Below the pieces are notes generated by a model, which worked only from the letters and a program-made list of their open reading frames with translations, was not told the DNA's origin and searched no databases. A program made the position numbers and the translations under genes. Below are positions 24,832 to 35,375 of a stretch of 64,000 bases of DNA, in pieces (the stretch's first letter is position 1; each line of letters begins with the position of its first letter). Source of the DNA: Desulfuromonadaceae bacterium. GTDB taxonomy: Bacteria > Desulfobacterota > Desulfuromonadia > Geobacterales > Pseudopelobacteraceae. The DNA lies in assembly GCA_028683855.1 (NCBI GenBank), contig JAQUHA010000018.1:16428-80427 (forward strand), in the 5' to 3' direction.

Positions 24832-26838
24832 TTATTTAAGAATAAAATAGCTCAACATGACAACTACACCAAATGCCATTGACCAGGCATAATTAGAGAG
24901 AAGTCCGGTCTGCATAAGACGAAATACACCACTTAAAGCCATAACGCTCTTGGCTACACCATTTACCGCACCGTCAATGACTATCACATCAAAACCTTTC
25001 CAGAGGAACTGACTGAAAGACTTGCAAGGATTTACTATCATAAAGTCATACAATTCATCTATGTACCACTTGTTGTATACTGCGCGGTGCAGTGCCGGGA
25101 ATGCAGCAACAAATTTTACAGGAATACCTGTATTGGAGACGTAAAGAGCGTAAGCGACAGTAATCCCGATTATAGCTATCAGCACTGAGGTTCCCATAAG
25201 ACCCCATTCAAGAGCTATATTATGAATCCCACCGTGAGCGCCATGAACAGACATATACTCTTCTGAATATTTAAAAACAGGGTCAAGGTAATGCTCAAAA
25301 TAATTTGGAATGCCACCAAGCACTTCGCCTATAACTTTAGGTATACCGATATATCCACCAACAACGGACAACCCTGCAAGTACTATCAATGGAATTACTA
25401 TAACCAGTGGTGACTCATGGAGATGATCTTTAGCTTTAGGGGTAATACGGCATTCACCAAAGAATGTCATAAATACAAGACGGAACATATAAAACGCCGT
25501 AAGTCCGGCTGCAATTGCACCCATACCCCAGAGTAATATGTTTAAGCTTCCGTGATGCGGATTAGAAAATGCCTGCCAGAGAATTTCATCTTTTGAGAAG
25601 AAGCCCGAGAAACCCGGTATGCCGGCAATTGCTATTGTTGCAAGGAGAAAAGTTGCAAATGTGATGGGCATTTTTGACTTTAATCCACCCATATTTCTCA
25701 TATCCTGAGCGTCGTCGTGTGAATGGGCGTGATGAAGAGCACCATGCATGGAGTGGATAACAGCACCGGAGCCAAGAAACAGACATGCTTTGAAGAATGC
25801 GTGCGTCATAAGGTGAAATACACCGGCACCGAATGCGCCAACACCCATAGCCAGAAACATATAGCCGAGCTGTGATACAGTCGAGTATGCAAGGACACGC
25901 TTGATATCATTCTGAGCCGTGCCGATAGTCGCGGCAAAAAGAGCTGTACAGGCGCCGATGACAGCAATAACCGTAAGGGTTTCAGGGGATCTGATAAAGA
26001 GATAGTTCATACGGGCGATCATGTAAACGCCGGCTGTAACCATCGTTGCAGCATGAATAAGTGCAGAAACAGGAGTAGGACCTTCCATTGCGTCAGGCAA
26101 CCAGGTATAAAGTGGGATCTGAGCAGATTTACCGGTAGCTCCAAGGAAAAAACATAATGTGATTACTGTTACAACGCCACCGGTCGGTAGCAGATGTGAA
26201 GTTTTAGCCATCTCGCTAAATGTTATTGTCCAGACGTTATGTGTACTGCCCATATACCAGAAAAGTGTAAACAACCCCAGAAGAAAGCCGAAGTCGCCAA
26301 CGCGATTCATAACGAAAGCTTTTTTACCGGCATCACCTGCAGATTTTTTATGGAAATAATACCCGATCAATAGGTATGAGCAGAGACCAACTCCTTCCCA
26401 TCCGACAAACATAAGCAGAAGATTATTGCCCAGAACCAGCAGGAACATAGAGAACGTAAAGAGATTCAAGTAGGCAAAATATCTGTAAAAGCCCTCTTCT
26501 CCATGCATATAGGCAATTGAATAGAGGTGTATCAGAAAACCAACACCCGAAACTATCATAATCATGATGCAGGATAGAGGATCAATAAGAAATGCAACAT
26601 CCGCATTAAACGTACCTGACGTAATCCAGGAGAAGAACTTGACCTCTGCAAGACGCTCTTCGCTTCCTAATGACAGCAGCTTGTAAAGAGTCATACAAGA
26701 TACGATAAACGAACCAAATACGGCTCCAGCCGCAATAGTGCCGATTACAGTTTCATTCTTGATTTTTTTCCCAAAAAGACCGTTGATCAGAAAACCGATA
26801 AACGGCAGGATCGGGATTAGCCATACATTGTCAAACAT
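24832..26838 (-). CDS. nuoL: NADH-quinone oxidoreductase subunit L
   Basis: 668 aa, the largest antiporter-like subunit. Motifs FVGWEGVGLCSYLLIGYYF, GKSAQIPLYTWLPDAMEGPT and IKRVLAYSTVSQLGYMFLA. The long lateral helix region follows the antiporter domain. A His-rich loop (GALHHAHSHDDAQDM) lies in the middle, as in several NuoL proteins. Confidence 0.96.
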   Translation of the reverse strand: MFDNVWLIPILPFIGFLINGLFGKKIKNETVIGTIAAGAVFGSFIVSCMTLYKLLSLGSEERLAEVKFFSWITSGTFNADVAFLIDPLSCIMIMIVSGVGFLIHLYSIAYMHGEEGFYRYFAYLNLFTFSMFLLVLGNNLLLMFVGWEGVGLCSYLLIGYYFHKKSAGDAGKKAFVMNRVGDFGFLLGLFTLFWYMGSTHNVWTITFSEMAKTSHLLPTGGVVTVITLCFFLGATGKSAQIPLYTWLPDAMEGPTPVSALIHAATMVTAGVYMIARMNYLFIRSPETLTVIAVIGACTALFAATIGTAQNDIKRVLAYSTVSQLGYMFLAMGVGAFGAGVFHLMTHAFFKACLFLGSGAVIHSMHGALHHAHSHDDAQDMRNMGGLKSKMPITFATFLLATIAIAGIPGFSGFFSKDEILWQAFSNPHHGSLNILLWGMGAIAAGLTAFYMFRLVFMTFFGECRITPKAKDHLHESPLVIVIPLIVLAGLSVVGGYIGIPKVIGEVLGGIPNYFEHYLDPVFKYSEEYMSVHGAHGGIHNIALEWGLMGTSVLIAIIGITVAYALYVSNTGIPVKFVAAFPALHRAVYNKWYIDELYDFMIVNPCKSFSQFLWKGFDVIVIDGAVNGVAKSVMALSGVFRLMQTGLLSNYAWSMAFGVVVMLSYFILK

Positions 26839-26891
26839 GAAAGACTCCTTTTATACAAACGTTACAATGTTATCTATCAGTAACTGCAGTA

Positions 26892-27194
26892 TTACCACTT
26901 CATCAACTGCACTTCATCTACATCAATTGTATCTTTATTGTTGTAGAAGGCAATAATCAGAGCTAATCCTACCGCCGCCTCGGCTGCCGCCACGGTCATA
27001 ATAAAGAAAACAAATATCTGTCCATCCAGATTTCCCAGATAACGCGAGAATGTGATAAAGGTCAGGTTAACCGCATTCAGCATCAACTCGATGCACATGA
27101 ATATTACTATCGAGTTTTTTCGAGTAAGGACACCAATTGTACCTATCGAAAAAAGTATAGCGCTGATTATTAGATAGCCGTTAAAGTTTGCCAT
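26892..27194 (-). CDS. nuoK: NADH-quinone oxidoreductase subunit K
   Basis: 100 aa, three membrane helices. Conserved Glu residues lie in [19 protein letters not shown] and [19 protein letters not shown], which take part in the proton path. Usual size for the family. Confidence 0.96.
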   Translation of the reverse strand: MANFNGYLIISAILFSIGTIGVLTRKNSIVIFMCIELMLNAVNLTFITFSRYLGNLDGQIFVFFIMTVAAAEAAVGLALIIAFYNNKDTIDVDEVQLMKW

Positions 27195-27208
27195 GGTGGG
27201 ATTCCCTC

Positions 27209-27712
27209 TTATATTTTTTTCTTAGCCAGTATTACTGCACCCACTATAGCAGCAAGCAACAGTATTGAAGTAATTTCAAACGGGAGAAGGAAGTTGGTAA
27301 ACATTTCCTTGCCGATAAGCTCTGTATGACCAATATTTTTTATCATATCACCACTATAAGGACCGGTAGGAAGCGCAGCCCGGCTCTTGAAAATAATTAC
27401 CAGAGTGTTGATAAGAGTAAAAAATCCTAGAATTATGCTGAAGAGAACTTTGTGGGACTGTTGTCTCGTAGCATTAACTCTAATATTCAGTAGCATTATG
27501 GTGAATACCATCAGAACCATAATCGCTCCTGCGTAGACCATAACCTGTACCGCTGCCATAAACGGTGCATCCAGCATGACGTAATATGTGGCAAGGCAGA
27601 AAAAAGTCATTATCAGCGCCAGTGCGCTATTGATCGGATTCTTGCACGTTATCACCAGAATCGCTGAAACAATGGCAACCAACGAAATTATAAGAAAGAA
27701 AAGGGTTTCCAT
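27209..27712 (-). CDS. nuoJ: NADH-quinone oxidoreductase subunit J
   Basis: 167 aa, five membrane helices. Contains the family motif [18 protein letters not shown] in the third helix and a final helix before a KKKI end. The stop lies 14 bases before the nuoK start in the same operon. Confidence 0.95.
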   Translation of the reverse strand: METLFFLIISLVAIVSAILVITCKNPINSALALIMTFFCLATYYVMLDAPFMAAVQVMVYAGAIMVLMVFTIMLLNIRVNATRQQSHKVLFSIILGFFTLINTLVIIFKSRAALPTGPYSGDMIKNIGHTELIGKEMFTNFLLPFEITSILLLAAIVGAVILAKKKI

Positions 27713-27726
27713 TCACTGCTCCTTTA

Positions 27727-28128
27727 TTACTTTTCTAAGAGGGTTTCTTTTGCGTAGATGAAATCGCTGCGCTTGTAATTTGCAAGCTCAAACTCACCCG
27801 TCATTTTAAGTGCATCAACAGGGCATGCTTCAACACAGTAACCACAGAATATACATCTTAAAATATCTATTTCATAAACAGATGCATACTTATTGTGATT
27901 CGCATCCTCCCCCGCTTCAACTGTTATACATTTAGCAGGACAGACTGTTGGACAGAGGTAACAGGCTACGCACTTTGCTTTACTGTGAGATACTTTCAGC
28001 GCCTGCAAACCACGATAGCGCGGAGCAACTTTCGGGCGTTCTGTCGGATACTGCAAGGTTACCGGCTTCATGAACATATGACTTAATGTAATTTTCATGC
28101 CGTTAATAATCGGTGTAATCGGATTCAT
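27727..28128 (-). CDS. nuoI: NADH-quinone oxidoreductase subunit I
   Basis: 133 aa from the ATG at 28128, which has GAGGATG before it; a longer reading begins with TTG at 28158. Peripheral subunit with two 4Fe-4S clusters: CVACYLCPTVCPAKCI and CIFCGYCVEACPVDAL. It passes electrons from NuoG toward NuoB. Confidence 0.95.
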   Translation of the reverse strand: MNPITPIINGMKITLSHMFMKPVTLQYPTERPKVAPRYRGLQALKVSHSKAKCVACYLCPTVCPAKCITVEAGEDANHNKYASVYEIDILRCIFCGYCVEACPVDALKMTGEFELANYKRSDFIYAKETLLEK

Positions 28129-28172
28129 ATTTTCATCCTCGTTCTTGAAGTTACTCAACTAATGCTTAATGT

Positions 28173-29237
28173 TTAAATGAAGTATCCAATAATTCCTGTT
28201 ACAACGATATTAAGAAGTGCCAAAGGAATAAATACTTTCCAACCAAGGTGCATTAACTGATCATATCTATAGCGTGGCAGGGTAGCCCTGATCCACATAC
28301 AGACAAACATGAGAAAATAAACTTTAGCTACAAAATACACAGGTCCCAGGAGAGGCATCATTGAAGTAAGCGGGCCATTCCAGCCCCCAAGGAACAAGGT
28401 TGCCGTAAGAGCGCAAACTGTAACCATATTTGCATACTCTGCCATAAAGAACATCGCATACTTCATTGAAGAATATTCTGTGCAGAAGCCGGAGACCAGC
28501 TCAGTCTCTGCTTCCGGCAGGTCAAATGGTGTACGATTTATTTCAGCCAGAGAGCATACAAAAAACATAAAAAATGCGAGAGGCTGTTTAAACGCATACC
28601 ATGCAAATCCACCCATTCCTGACTGCAATTCAACAATTTTATTAAGTGACAAAGTACCTGAGAGCATGAATACAGCAATAATCGAAAGTCCTGCAGCAAG
28701 TTCATAAGAAATCATCTGTGCTGAGGCACGTAATCCACCCATCAGTGAATACTTGCTGTTGGAAGCCCAACCGGCGAGTACTATTCCGTACACACCTAGT
28801 GATGACATTGCCAGAATATAGAGTACACCGACATTTACATCGAAAACCTGTCCGGCAGCGGTGTCATAATATGCGGCAATCTGAAGCGGGATTTTGTATC
28901 CTGCTATTTCAATTACACCGCCGAACGGTATAACGGCGAATGTTATGAATGCCGGTATAAGGGCTATCAGCGGAGCGACCAGAAAGGCAAATGTGCTTGC
29001 TTGAGAAGGCACAATCTCCTCTTTGAAAAAGAGTTTAACACCATCGGCTATCGGTTGCAAAAGCCCATGCCAGCCGGTGCGCATAGGCCCCAGACGCACC
29101 TGCATATGCCCGATAATTTTACGTTCAGCATAGGTGGCATAAGCAACGGTCAGGAGCACAAACACAAACGCCACTAAAACCTTGGCAACCATAGCGATGT
29201 AGTACATCATCGGAAGACCTAATATTTCCATTCCCAT
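28173..29237 (-). CDS. nuoH: NADH-quinone oxidoreductase subunit H
   Basis: 354 aa, about eight membrane helices, forms part of the quinone site. Family marks: YAERKIIGHMQVRLGPMRTG, GLLQPIADGVKLFFKEEIVP, and INRTPFDLPEAETELVSGF in the third matrix loop. A second ATG lies two codons downstream of the first. Confidence 0.96.
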   Translation of the reverse strand: MGMEILGLPMMYYIAMVAKVLVAFVFVLLTVAYATYAERKIIGHMQVRLGPMRTGWHGLLQPIADGVKLFFKEEIVPSQASTFAFLVAPLIALIPAFITFAVIPFGGVIEIAGYKIPLQIAAYYDTAAGQVFDVNVGVLYILAMSSLGVYGIVLAGWASNSKYSLMGGLRASAQMISYELAAGLSIIAVFMLSGTLSLNKIVELQSGMGGFAWYAFKQPLAFFMFFVCSLAEINRTPFDLPEAETELVSGFCTEYSSMKYAMFFMAEYANMVTVCALTATLFLGGWNGPLTSMMPLLGPVYFVAKVYFLMFVCMWIRATLPRYRYDQLMHLGWKVFIPLALLNIVVTGIIGYFI

Positions 29238-29284
29238 CTGTCCCTCTTTTCTTACAATTTGAAGTAACTGGTTATGAAGCTTAT

Positions 29285-31756
29285 TTACTTGGCTATGGAA
29301 ACCATTGTTACTGCTGTACCGCTCCAGACTTTGTTAGCTGGTGCAGCAGGAAAATGATATGGTAAAAACACAACACCTTTAGGAATACGGGGGCTGACTT
29401 TTGCGATCAGCTGTAATGAACCGCTTTCTGAAGTAACTGTTATCTGATCTTTTTCATTTATCAACAGACGCGCAGCGTCTTCGCGTGACAGCTCAAGATA
29501 AGCCTCAGGGCATACATGAACAGGTCCTTCTCCGTGCTGCGACAAAGTGCCGTTGTGATATAAAACGCTTCCAGTTACAAGTGCAAGCTTAGAAGCATCA
29601 GCAACAACAGGGGTGTATTCAGGCACTACAAGTGAAGCTTTTATTGCTGTAGTTGCGAAGGCTCCATTATTTCCAAGAGTTGAATAAGTCATTCCCTCAT
29701 AACCAGCAGTTTTGGAGCAGATCTCTGAAAACTGTTCTGCCGGAGTGCCAGACTCTTTTCCGTCTATTTTAGAAATCAGCTGTGAAATAATCTCAAAATC
29801 AGATTTTGATTGAGCCAGTTTGCGAATTGCAGGTTTTACATATTGAACTCTTCTGTCCAGACTTGTGTAAGTACCCTCTTTCTCGGCATAGGAACAGGCA
29901 GGTAGTACCACATCCGCAAGTTCAGCTGTTTCCGTCATAAACAGGTCTGACACAACAAGAAATTCAACCTTATCAAGAGCCGACTTAACTTTCTTACTGT
30001 CCGGATACGATACTAGAGGATTTTCACCAGCTATAAAAAGTGTCTTTACTTTGCCGTCAACACAAGAGTCTAGTATCTGTTGCGCAGTCATACCACCGTC
30101 TTGAGGGTAAAATCCCATATCAACAGCACCCTGACCATTGTTTTTCTCAGACATACAAAGCACGCCGGAACCTTCCTCACCAAGTTTGCCGGTAATGATG
30201 GCAAGGTTAGCTGCTGCCGATGCAAGAGATTCAGTATGACCTGAATAAGCAAGACCGATAGGGAATATTATCAGAGCTTTTTCAGCTGAAGCATAATCTG
30301 TTGCAATCTTGATTATCGTCTCTGCCGGAATCCCGCTTTGAGCAGCTACTTTTTCCGGAGTAAATAACTCAAGAGATTTACTGAATTCAGCGAATCCCGG
30401 AATTGTGGCTGCAGATGAATCTTCAAGTTTTTTATCAAGGATTGCTTTGCAGATTGCATTCAGAACGGCAACTTCATTTCCTGGAGTATGAATCGCGGTT
30501 TTTGCGCCTGGCAGCTTTGAAAGTTTTCCGCGCTTATCAGAAAGAATATTCAGCTTAACTCCCCTGTTTTTGACAGCCATATTAATTTCAAACCCGACAA
30601 CCGGGTGAGTTTCATACGAATCTGTTTTAATTACAAGGAGAAGATCACTCTTCTGAATATCGAGAACTGAAGCTGGAGAGGCTGAAACTCCAAAACTCCT
30701 GACAAATCCTTTGCTAAGTGCTGAGTGTGCATACCCTGCAGAGTGATCAAAGTTTTTAGACCCGATGCTTTCCAGCATCATCTTTCTAAAAAGTGAGAAC
30801 TCCTCATTGGTAAGTCGTGCAGTTGCAAGTGCTGCCACCTCATTTCCACCTTTGAGACGACTGGCAACCAGGTCAAGTGCTTCATCCCACGTTGCTTCAG
30901 TCATACGTCCGTTTCTACGGATCATGGGAGAGGTCAAGCGTTTGTCGGAACTGATAAACTGATAGCCAAAACGACCACGAGCACAGAGCTGCCCTTTATG
31001 AAAACCCTGCTCATCGTTATATATAGTTGTAAGTACTTTATTATCCTTAACTCCAAGGGTTAGGTTACAGCCCGTTCCGCAATAACCGCAAACAGAATTA
31101 TGATTTGTTAATGCCCAGAATCTAGCCTTGTGTTTGAAAGGTCGAGCGAGCAACGACCCGACAGGACAAACTGAAATGCACGAACCACAGAATTCACAGT
31201 CAAGTCCCTTCTCAAATTCACAACCAATTTTTGTTTCTATCCCACGATCAATGAAGGTAAGAGCACCATAACCGACTATTTCGTCACAAATACGCACGCA
31301 TTTACCGCAAAGTACGCAGCGATTCATATCACGCTCAATCAGCGGGTTGTTATAATCAATTTCATGCTGAAATTTCAGATCGGAGAAACGGTTTGTATCT
31401 ACTTTGTATTCGTAAGCCAGATTCTGGAGATCACAATCCCCAGCCTTATCACATACCGGACAGTCAAGCGGGTGATTCAGCAACAGGAGCTCCAATACAA
31501 GCTCACGAGCCTTGATAATTTCAGGAGTAGCAGTACGAATAATCATGCCCTCGGTTACCGGTGTTGTACAGGCAGGGATCTGACGCCCCTTCATCTGTTC
31601 AACCTCAACCAGACACATACGGCAGGCACCAAAAGGCTTAAGTTTCTTATCGTGGCAAAGTATTGGAATTTTGATGCCATTTATTCTTGCTGCATCATAA
31701 ATTGTTGAGTCTTTGGGTGCGGTGACTTGCTTGTCGTCTATTGTAAGATTTACCAT
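29285..31756 (-). CDS. nuoG: NADH-quinone oxidoreductase subunit G
   Basis: 823 aa. N-terminal 2Fe-2S domain (GACRMCLVEVEQ and nearby Cys), His/Cys cluster in HPLDCPVCDKAGDCDLQ, two further 4Fe-4S clusters in CVLCGKCVRICDE and CEFCGSCISVCPVGS, and the extra cluster motif CGYCGTGC before a molybdopterin-oxidoreductase-like domain. The CxxCxxxC cluster corresponds to N7, found only in some bacterial complexes. The C-terminus carries the small molydopterin-dinucleotide-binding-like domain. Confidence 0.95.
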   Translation of the reverse strand: MVNLTIDDKQVTAPKDSTIYDAARINGIKIPILCHDKKLKPFGACRMCLVEVEQMKGRQIPACTTPVTEGMIIRTATPEIIKARELVLELLLLNHPLDCPVCDKAGDCDLQNLAYEYKVDTNRFSDLKFQHEIDYNNPLIERDMNRCVLCGKCVRICDEIVGYGALTFIDRGIETKIGCEFEKGLDCEFCGSCISVCPVGSLLARPFKHKARFWALTNHNSVCGYCGTGCNLTLGVKDNKVLTTIYNDEQGFHKGQLCARGRFGYQFISSDKRLTSPMIRRNGRMTEATWDEALDLVASRLKGGNEVAALATARLTNEEFSLFRKMMLESIGSKNFDHSAGYAHSALSKGFVRSFGVSASPASVLDIQKSDLLLVIKTDSYETHPVVGFEINMAVKNRGVKLNILSDKRGKLSKLPGAKTAIHTPGNEVAVLNAICKAILDKKLEDSSAATIPGFAEFSKSLELFTPEKVAAQSGIPAETIIKIATDYASAEKALIIFPIGLAYSGHTESLASAAANLAIITGKLGEEGSGVLCMSEKNNGQGAVDMGFYPQDGGMTAQQILDSCVDGKVKTLFIAGENPLVSYPDSKKVKSALDKVEFLVVSDLFMTETAELADVVLPACSYAEKEGTYTSLDRRVQYVKPAIRKLAQSKSDFEIISQLISKIDGKESGTPAEQFSEICSKTAGYEGMTYSTLGNNGAFATTAIKASLVVPEYTPVVADASKLALVTGSVLYHNGTLSQHGEGPVHVCPEAYLELSREDAARLLINEKDQITVTSESGSLQLIAKVSPRIPKGVVFLPYHFPAAPANKVWSGTAVTMVSIAK

Positions 31757-31804
31757 CTAAAACCTCTGTTCGTAAGTTTAATCACCAAATCCAGTACAAC
31801 CGGA

Positions 31805-33592
31805 TTAAACAAGAGCCATGAAGCGACAAGCGTCGTAGCATGATTTGCACTTGGTACATTTTTCCTTATCCAGATAAGCAAGCTGTCCCTTTTCCCAGAC
31901 TATTGCATCAACCGGGCAGGCTTTCTTACAGGCGCCACACTTAACACATTTCTCTTCGGATACTTCCCACAGCAACAGATCCTTACAACAGTTTGACGGA
32001 CATCGTTGATCATTGATATGGGATTCGTATTCACTTCTAAAATAATTAATTGTTGAAAGAACCGGATTCGGCGCTGTCTGCCCAAGACCACATAGTGACG
32101 CTTTTTTTATCGCAGCCCCCAAATCAAGCAGGGTCTCAATATCGGAAGGCTGACCATTACCCTCTGTAATTCTTGTAAGAATATCAAGCATCACTTTCAG
32201 ACCGATACGACAAGGAACACATTTACCGCATGATTCTGTTCTGGTGAATGTTAAGAAGAATTTTGCAACATCAACCATGCATGTTGTTTCATCCATTACA
32301 ACAAGACCACCGGAACCCATCATAGCTCCGGCTTGAATAAGAGCGTTATAATCGACCAGGGTATCAAGAAGTTCCTCAGGAATACAACCACCTGAAGGAC
32401 CGCCTGCCTGCACAGCTTTAAATTTACGGTTATTTACTATGCCGCCGCAGACATCAAACAGAACTTCACGAACTTTCATTCCGGCAGGCACTTCCACAAG
32501 ACCGGTATGCTTAACTTTTCCGGTAACAGCGAAAATTTTAGTACCTTTTGTCGTTTCAGTACCGAGCCCCGCATACCAATCAGAACCGTTGTTAATGATG
32601 TGACGGACGTTAGCAAAAGTCTCAACATTATTTATGTTTGTCGGATGTCCCCATAAACCCTTTACTGCAGGGAACGGAGGGCGTGGGCGACTCATTCCGC
32701 GTTCACCTTCGATTGATGCCATAAGAGCGGTTTCTTCGCCGCAGACGAAAGCACCGGCACCCATTTTAATACGCATATCAAAATCAAGACCCCAGCCCTG
32801 AATATTCTTACCGAGATAACCCTTTTCGTAGCATACATCAATGGCGTGCTGTAAACGCTGAACGGCTAACGGATACTCCGCACGGACATAAACATAACCA
32901 TACGTTGCGCCAATTGCAAATCCGGCTATCTGCATACCTTCGATTATACAGTAAGGGTCACCTTCAAGAATGGATCTATCCATAAATGCGCCTGGATCAC
33001 CCTCGTCAGCATTACAAATAAGATACTTGTGATCACCGGGAGAGGCTTTGCAAAAGGACCATTTCATTCCTGTAGGGAAACCGCCACCGCCACGACCACG
33101 CAGACCGGATTTCTTAACCTCTTCAATTACTTCGTCCTGAGTCATGCTCTTAACGCACTTCTCTATAGCCTTAAATCCATTGGAATAGTCGCTAAGGTAA
33201 GCATCAAGGGAATCAGGGTCAATTTCACCGCAATTGCCCATAACAACACGCATCTGTTTTTCAAGAAATTTATCGTAATAAGGTTTAGCCTTGCGCTTCT
33301 CCATTATTGCGCTGGCAACAATATGCTCCATTACAATTTTTTCAACTTCTTCCGGCAAAACAAAATCGTATGTAACGCGCCCCTGCTCCGGAGTAATGAT
33401 GTCTACAAGAACGTCATTGGCACAGAGACCACGGCAACCGGTCTTGATAACGTCACATCGTTTACCGATTGTAGCGTTAAGCCCCTGCTCGGCAATGACG
33501 CGAGTGAACTCTGCCTCAACACCTTTTGCCCCGGCGGAAATACCACCAGTCCCCTGACAGATTAGAATCTGAATACCTGAATTATCGCCCAT
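31805..33592 (-). CDS. nuoF: NADH-quinone oxidoreductase subunit F, with extra Fe-S domains
   Basis: 595 aa, longer than the 420-450 aa of common NuoF. Residues 1-95 form a thioredoxin-like 2Fe-2S domain (ILICQGTGGISAGAK, CDVIKTGCRGLC). The core has the FMN and NADH motifs GLRGRGGGGFPTGMKW and YLICNADEGDPGAF, and the N3 cluster ESCGKCVPCRIG. The last 60 residues add a two-cluster ferredoxin domain (CVKCGACKKACPVDAI, CTKCKSCYDACRFM). This build is found in HydB/HoxF-like and Geobacter-type subunits (family knowledge). It oxidises NADH with NuoE. Confidence 0.95.
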   Translation of the reverse strand: MGDNSGIQILICQGTGGISAGAKGVEAEFTRVIAEQGLNATIGKRCDVIKTGCRGLCANDVLVDIITPEQGRVTYDFVLPEEVEKIVMEHIVASAIMEKRKAKPYYDKFLEKQMRVVMGNCGEIDPDSLDAYLSDYSNGFKAIEKCVKSMTQDEVIEEVKKSGLRGRGGGGFPTGMKWSFCKASPGDHKYLICNADEGDPGAFMDRSILEGDPYCIIEGMQIAGFAIGATYGYVYVRAEYPLAVQRLQHAIDVCYEKGYLGKNIQGWGLDFDMRIKMGAGAFVCGEETALMASIEGERGMSRPRPPFPAVKGLWGHPTNINNVETFANVRHIINNGSDWYAGLGTETTKGTKIFAVTGKVKHTGLVEVPAGMKVREVLFDVCGGIVNNRKFKAVQAGGPSGGCIPEELLDTLVDYNALIQAGAMMGSGGLVVMDETTCMVDVAKFFLTFTRTESCGKCVPCRIGLKVMLDILTRITEGNGQPSDIETLLDLGAAIKKASLCGLGQTAPNPVLSTINYFRSEYESHINDQRCPSNCCKDLLLWEVSEEKCVKCGACKKACPVDAIVWEKGQLAYLDKEKCTKCKSCYDACRFMALV

Positions 33593-33619
33593 GCGTTGTG
33601 TCCTCTAGCGTGAGTCCGC

Positions 33620-34138
33620 TTAATCAAGCGGGATTGCAGAATATTTGGCTACTATTTCATCAACTTTCTGTACCGTCATCTTGCCGTATGTATCGTCATT
33701 CACCATTGCAAGCGGCGCCATACCACAGGCTCCCAGACAGGCAACCTCTTCAAAGGTGAAACGAAGATCCGACGTTGTTTCTGTATGCCCTATATGCAAA
33801 GTGTTAAAGAATGTTTCTTTTATTCTCTGAGCACCCTGTACATGGCAGGCAGTACCTACACAAACTCGAATAATGAACTTGCCACGAGGTTTAAGGTGAA
33901 ACTGAGCATAAAACGTAAGAACGCCGTAAATCTGACTTGGATAAACATTCAGACGCTCTGCCACATGATCTGCAACTTTTCGCGGAACATATCCGTACGC
34001 GTCCTGCACACCCTGAAGCACCGGCATCAGATTGCCAGGCAAATCAAAATATTTATCTATAACCTGGTCAGCCTTAGCAAGATCGACTTCCGGTTCCTCT
34101 TCTTCTATCTGCGCCACTACTTCACTCATGCGCGCCAT
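33620..34138 (-). CDS. nuoE: NADH-quinone oxidoreductase subunit E
   Basis: 172 aa thioredoxin-like 2Fe-2S subunit. Cys ligands lie in CVGTACHVQGA and EVACLGACGMAP. An N-terminal acidic stretch (EEEEPEVDLAKAD) precedes the fold. Pairs with NuoF at the NADH site. Confidence 0.95.
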   Translation of the reverse strand: MARMSEVVAQIEEEEPEVDLAKADQVIDKYFDLPGNLMPVLQGVQDAYGYVPRKVADHVAERLNVYPSQIYGVLTFYAQFHLKPRGKFIIRVCVGTACHVQGAQRIKETFFNTLHIGHTETTSDLRFTFEEVACLGACGMAPLAMVNDDTYGKMTVQKVDEIVAKYSAIPLD

Positions 34139-34159
34139 CTCCTTTGAATCATGCGGGAG

Positions 34160-35332
34160 TTATCTATCTATTTCACCAAGTACAATGTCCAGAGTACCAA
34201 TTACTGCAACCAGGTCGGCAATCATCGACCCCACACTCATCTGCTCTATTGCCTGTAGATTTACAAATGAAGGTGGACGGATTCTGAGACGTTCCGGCTT
34301 GTTTCCGCCATCACTTACTATATAGAAACCAAGCTCGCCTTTTGGCGCCTCAACACCTTGATAGACTTCACCTTCTGGGGCTGCAAAGCCTTCAGATGCA
34401 ATTTTGAAGTGGTGTATCAACCCCTCTATGCTGTTATAAACATTTTCCTTTGGAGGATAGCATACCTGCGGCGAATCAGTTAGAACCGGTCCGGGCTTAA
34501 GCCTGTCAAGCGCCTGACGAACTATCTTGCAGGACTCGCGCATCTCTATGAGGCGAACCTTGTAGCGATCAAAAGTATCGCATTTTTCACCTACCGGCAC
34601 TTTAAAATCGTACTTATCATAGCCGGCATAAGAATGATCTCTCCTAAGATCCCAATCGACTCCGGAACCACGTAAAGCAGGTCCGGTGATACCAATATCG
34701 ATTGCATCCTCTGCCGAAATCACGCCGTTGCCTATTGTACGCTTGAGCCAGATTGGATTAGTTGTCAAAAGGCCCTCATACTGGTCGAGATAGCCGGGCA
34801 TTGAATCAATAAAATCTCCGACCTTTTTCACAAATTCATCCGGAACATCCTGTGAAAGACCGCCGACTCTGAAGAAGTTTGAAGTCATACGTGCGCCGGA
34901 AATAAGTTCGTATATTTCCATAACAGTTTCACGCTCGCGAAAAGCGTATATGAAAACAGTCATAGCGCCAATGTCAAGTGCATGGCAGGCTATCCAGACA
35001 AGATGCGACTCAAGCCTCGTCAACTCTGCCATAATTATTCTGATAGTCTCTGCACGCTCAGGAACTCCGACACCCATAAGCTTTTCAACCGCGAGTATGT
35101 AACCAAGGTTGTTACTCATTGGTGCGAGGTAATCAAGCCTGTCGGTTAAAGGAAGAATCTGATGATATGTACGATGTTCGGAGAGCTTCTCAACACCACG
35201 ATGAAGGAATCCAATATGTGGAGTAACCTTAACAATTACTTCACCGTCAAGCTCAAGAACCAGTCTTAGAACCCCGTGAGTACTTGGATGCTGGGGACCC
35301 ATATTCAATGTCATTGTTTCAGTAGTTGCCAT
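34160..35332 (-). CDS. nuoD: NADH-quinone oxidoreductase subunit D
   Basis: 390 aa, the 49-kDa subunit related to the large subunit of NiFe hydrogenases. Motifs: NMGPQHPSTHGVLRLVLELD at the N-terminus, with HIGFLHRGVEK next, and the C-terminal DIVLGEIDR. Present as a separate gene from nuoC. Confidence 0.96.
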   Translation of the reverse strand: MATTETMTLNMGPQHPSTHGVLRLVLELDGEVIVKVTPHIGFLHRGVEKLSEHRTYHQILPLTDRLDYLAPMSNNLGYILAVEKLMGVGVPERAETIRIIMAELTRLESHLVWIACHALDIGAMTVFIYAFRERETVMEIYELISGARMTSNFFRVGGLSQDVPDEFVKKVGDFIDSMPGYLDQYEGLLTTNPIWLKRTIGNGVISAEDAIDIGITGPALRGSGVDWDLRRDHSYAGYDKYDFKVPVGEKCDTFDRYKVRLIEMRESCKIVRQALDRLKPGPVLTDSPQVCYPPKENVYNSIEGLIHHFKIASEGFAAPEGEVYQGVEAPKGELGFYIVSDGGNKPERLRIRPPSFVNLQAIEQMSVGSMIADLVAVIGTLDIVLGEIDR

Positions 35333-35375
35333 GTATAGCCTCTTCTTGATCGAATTACAGAAAGATGTAGTTAAA

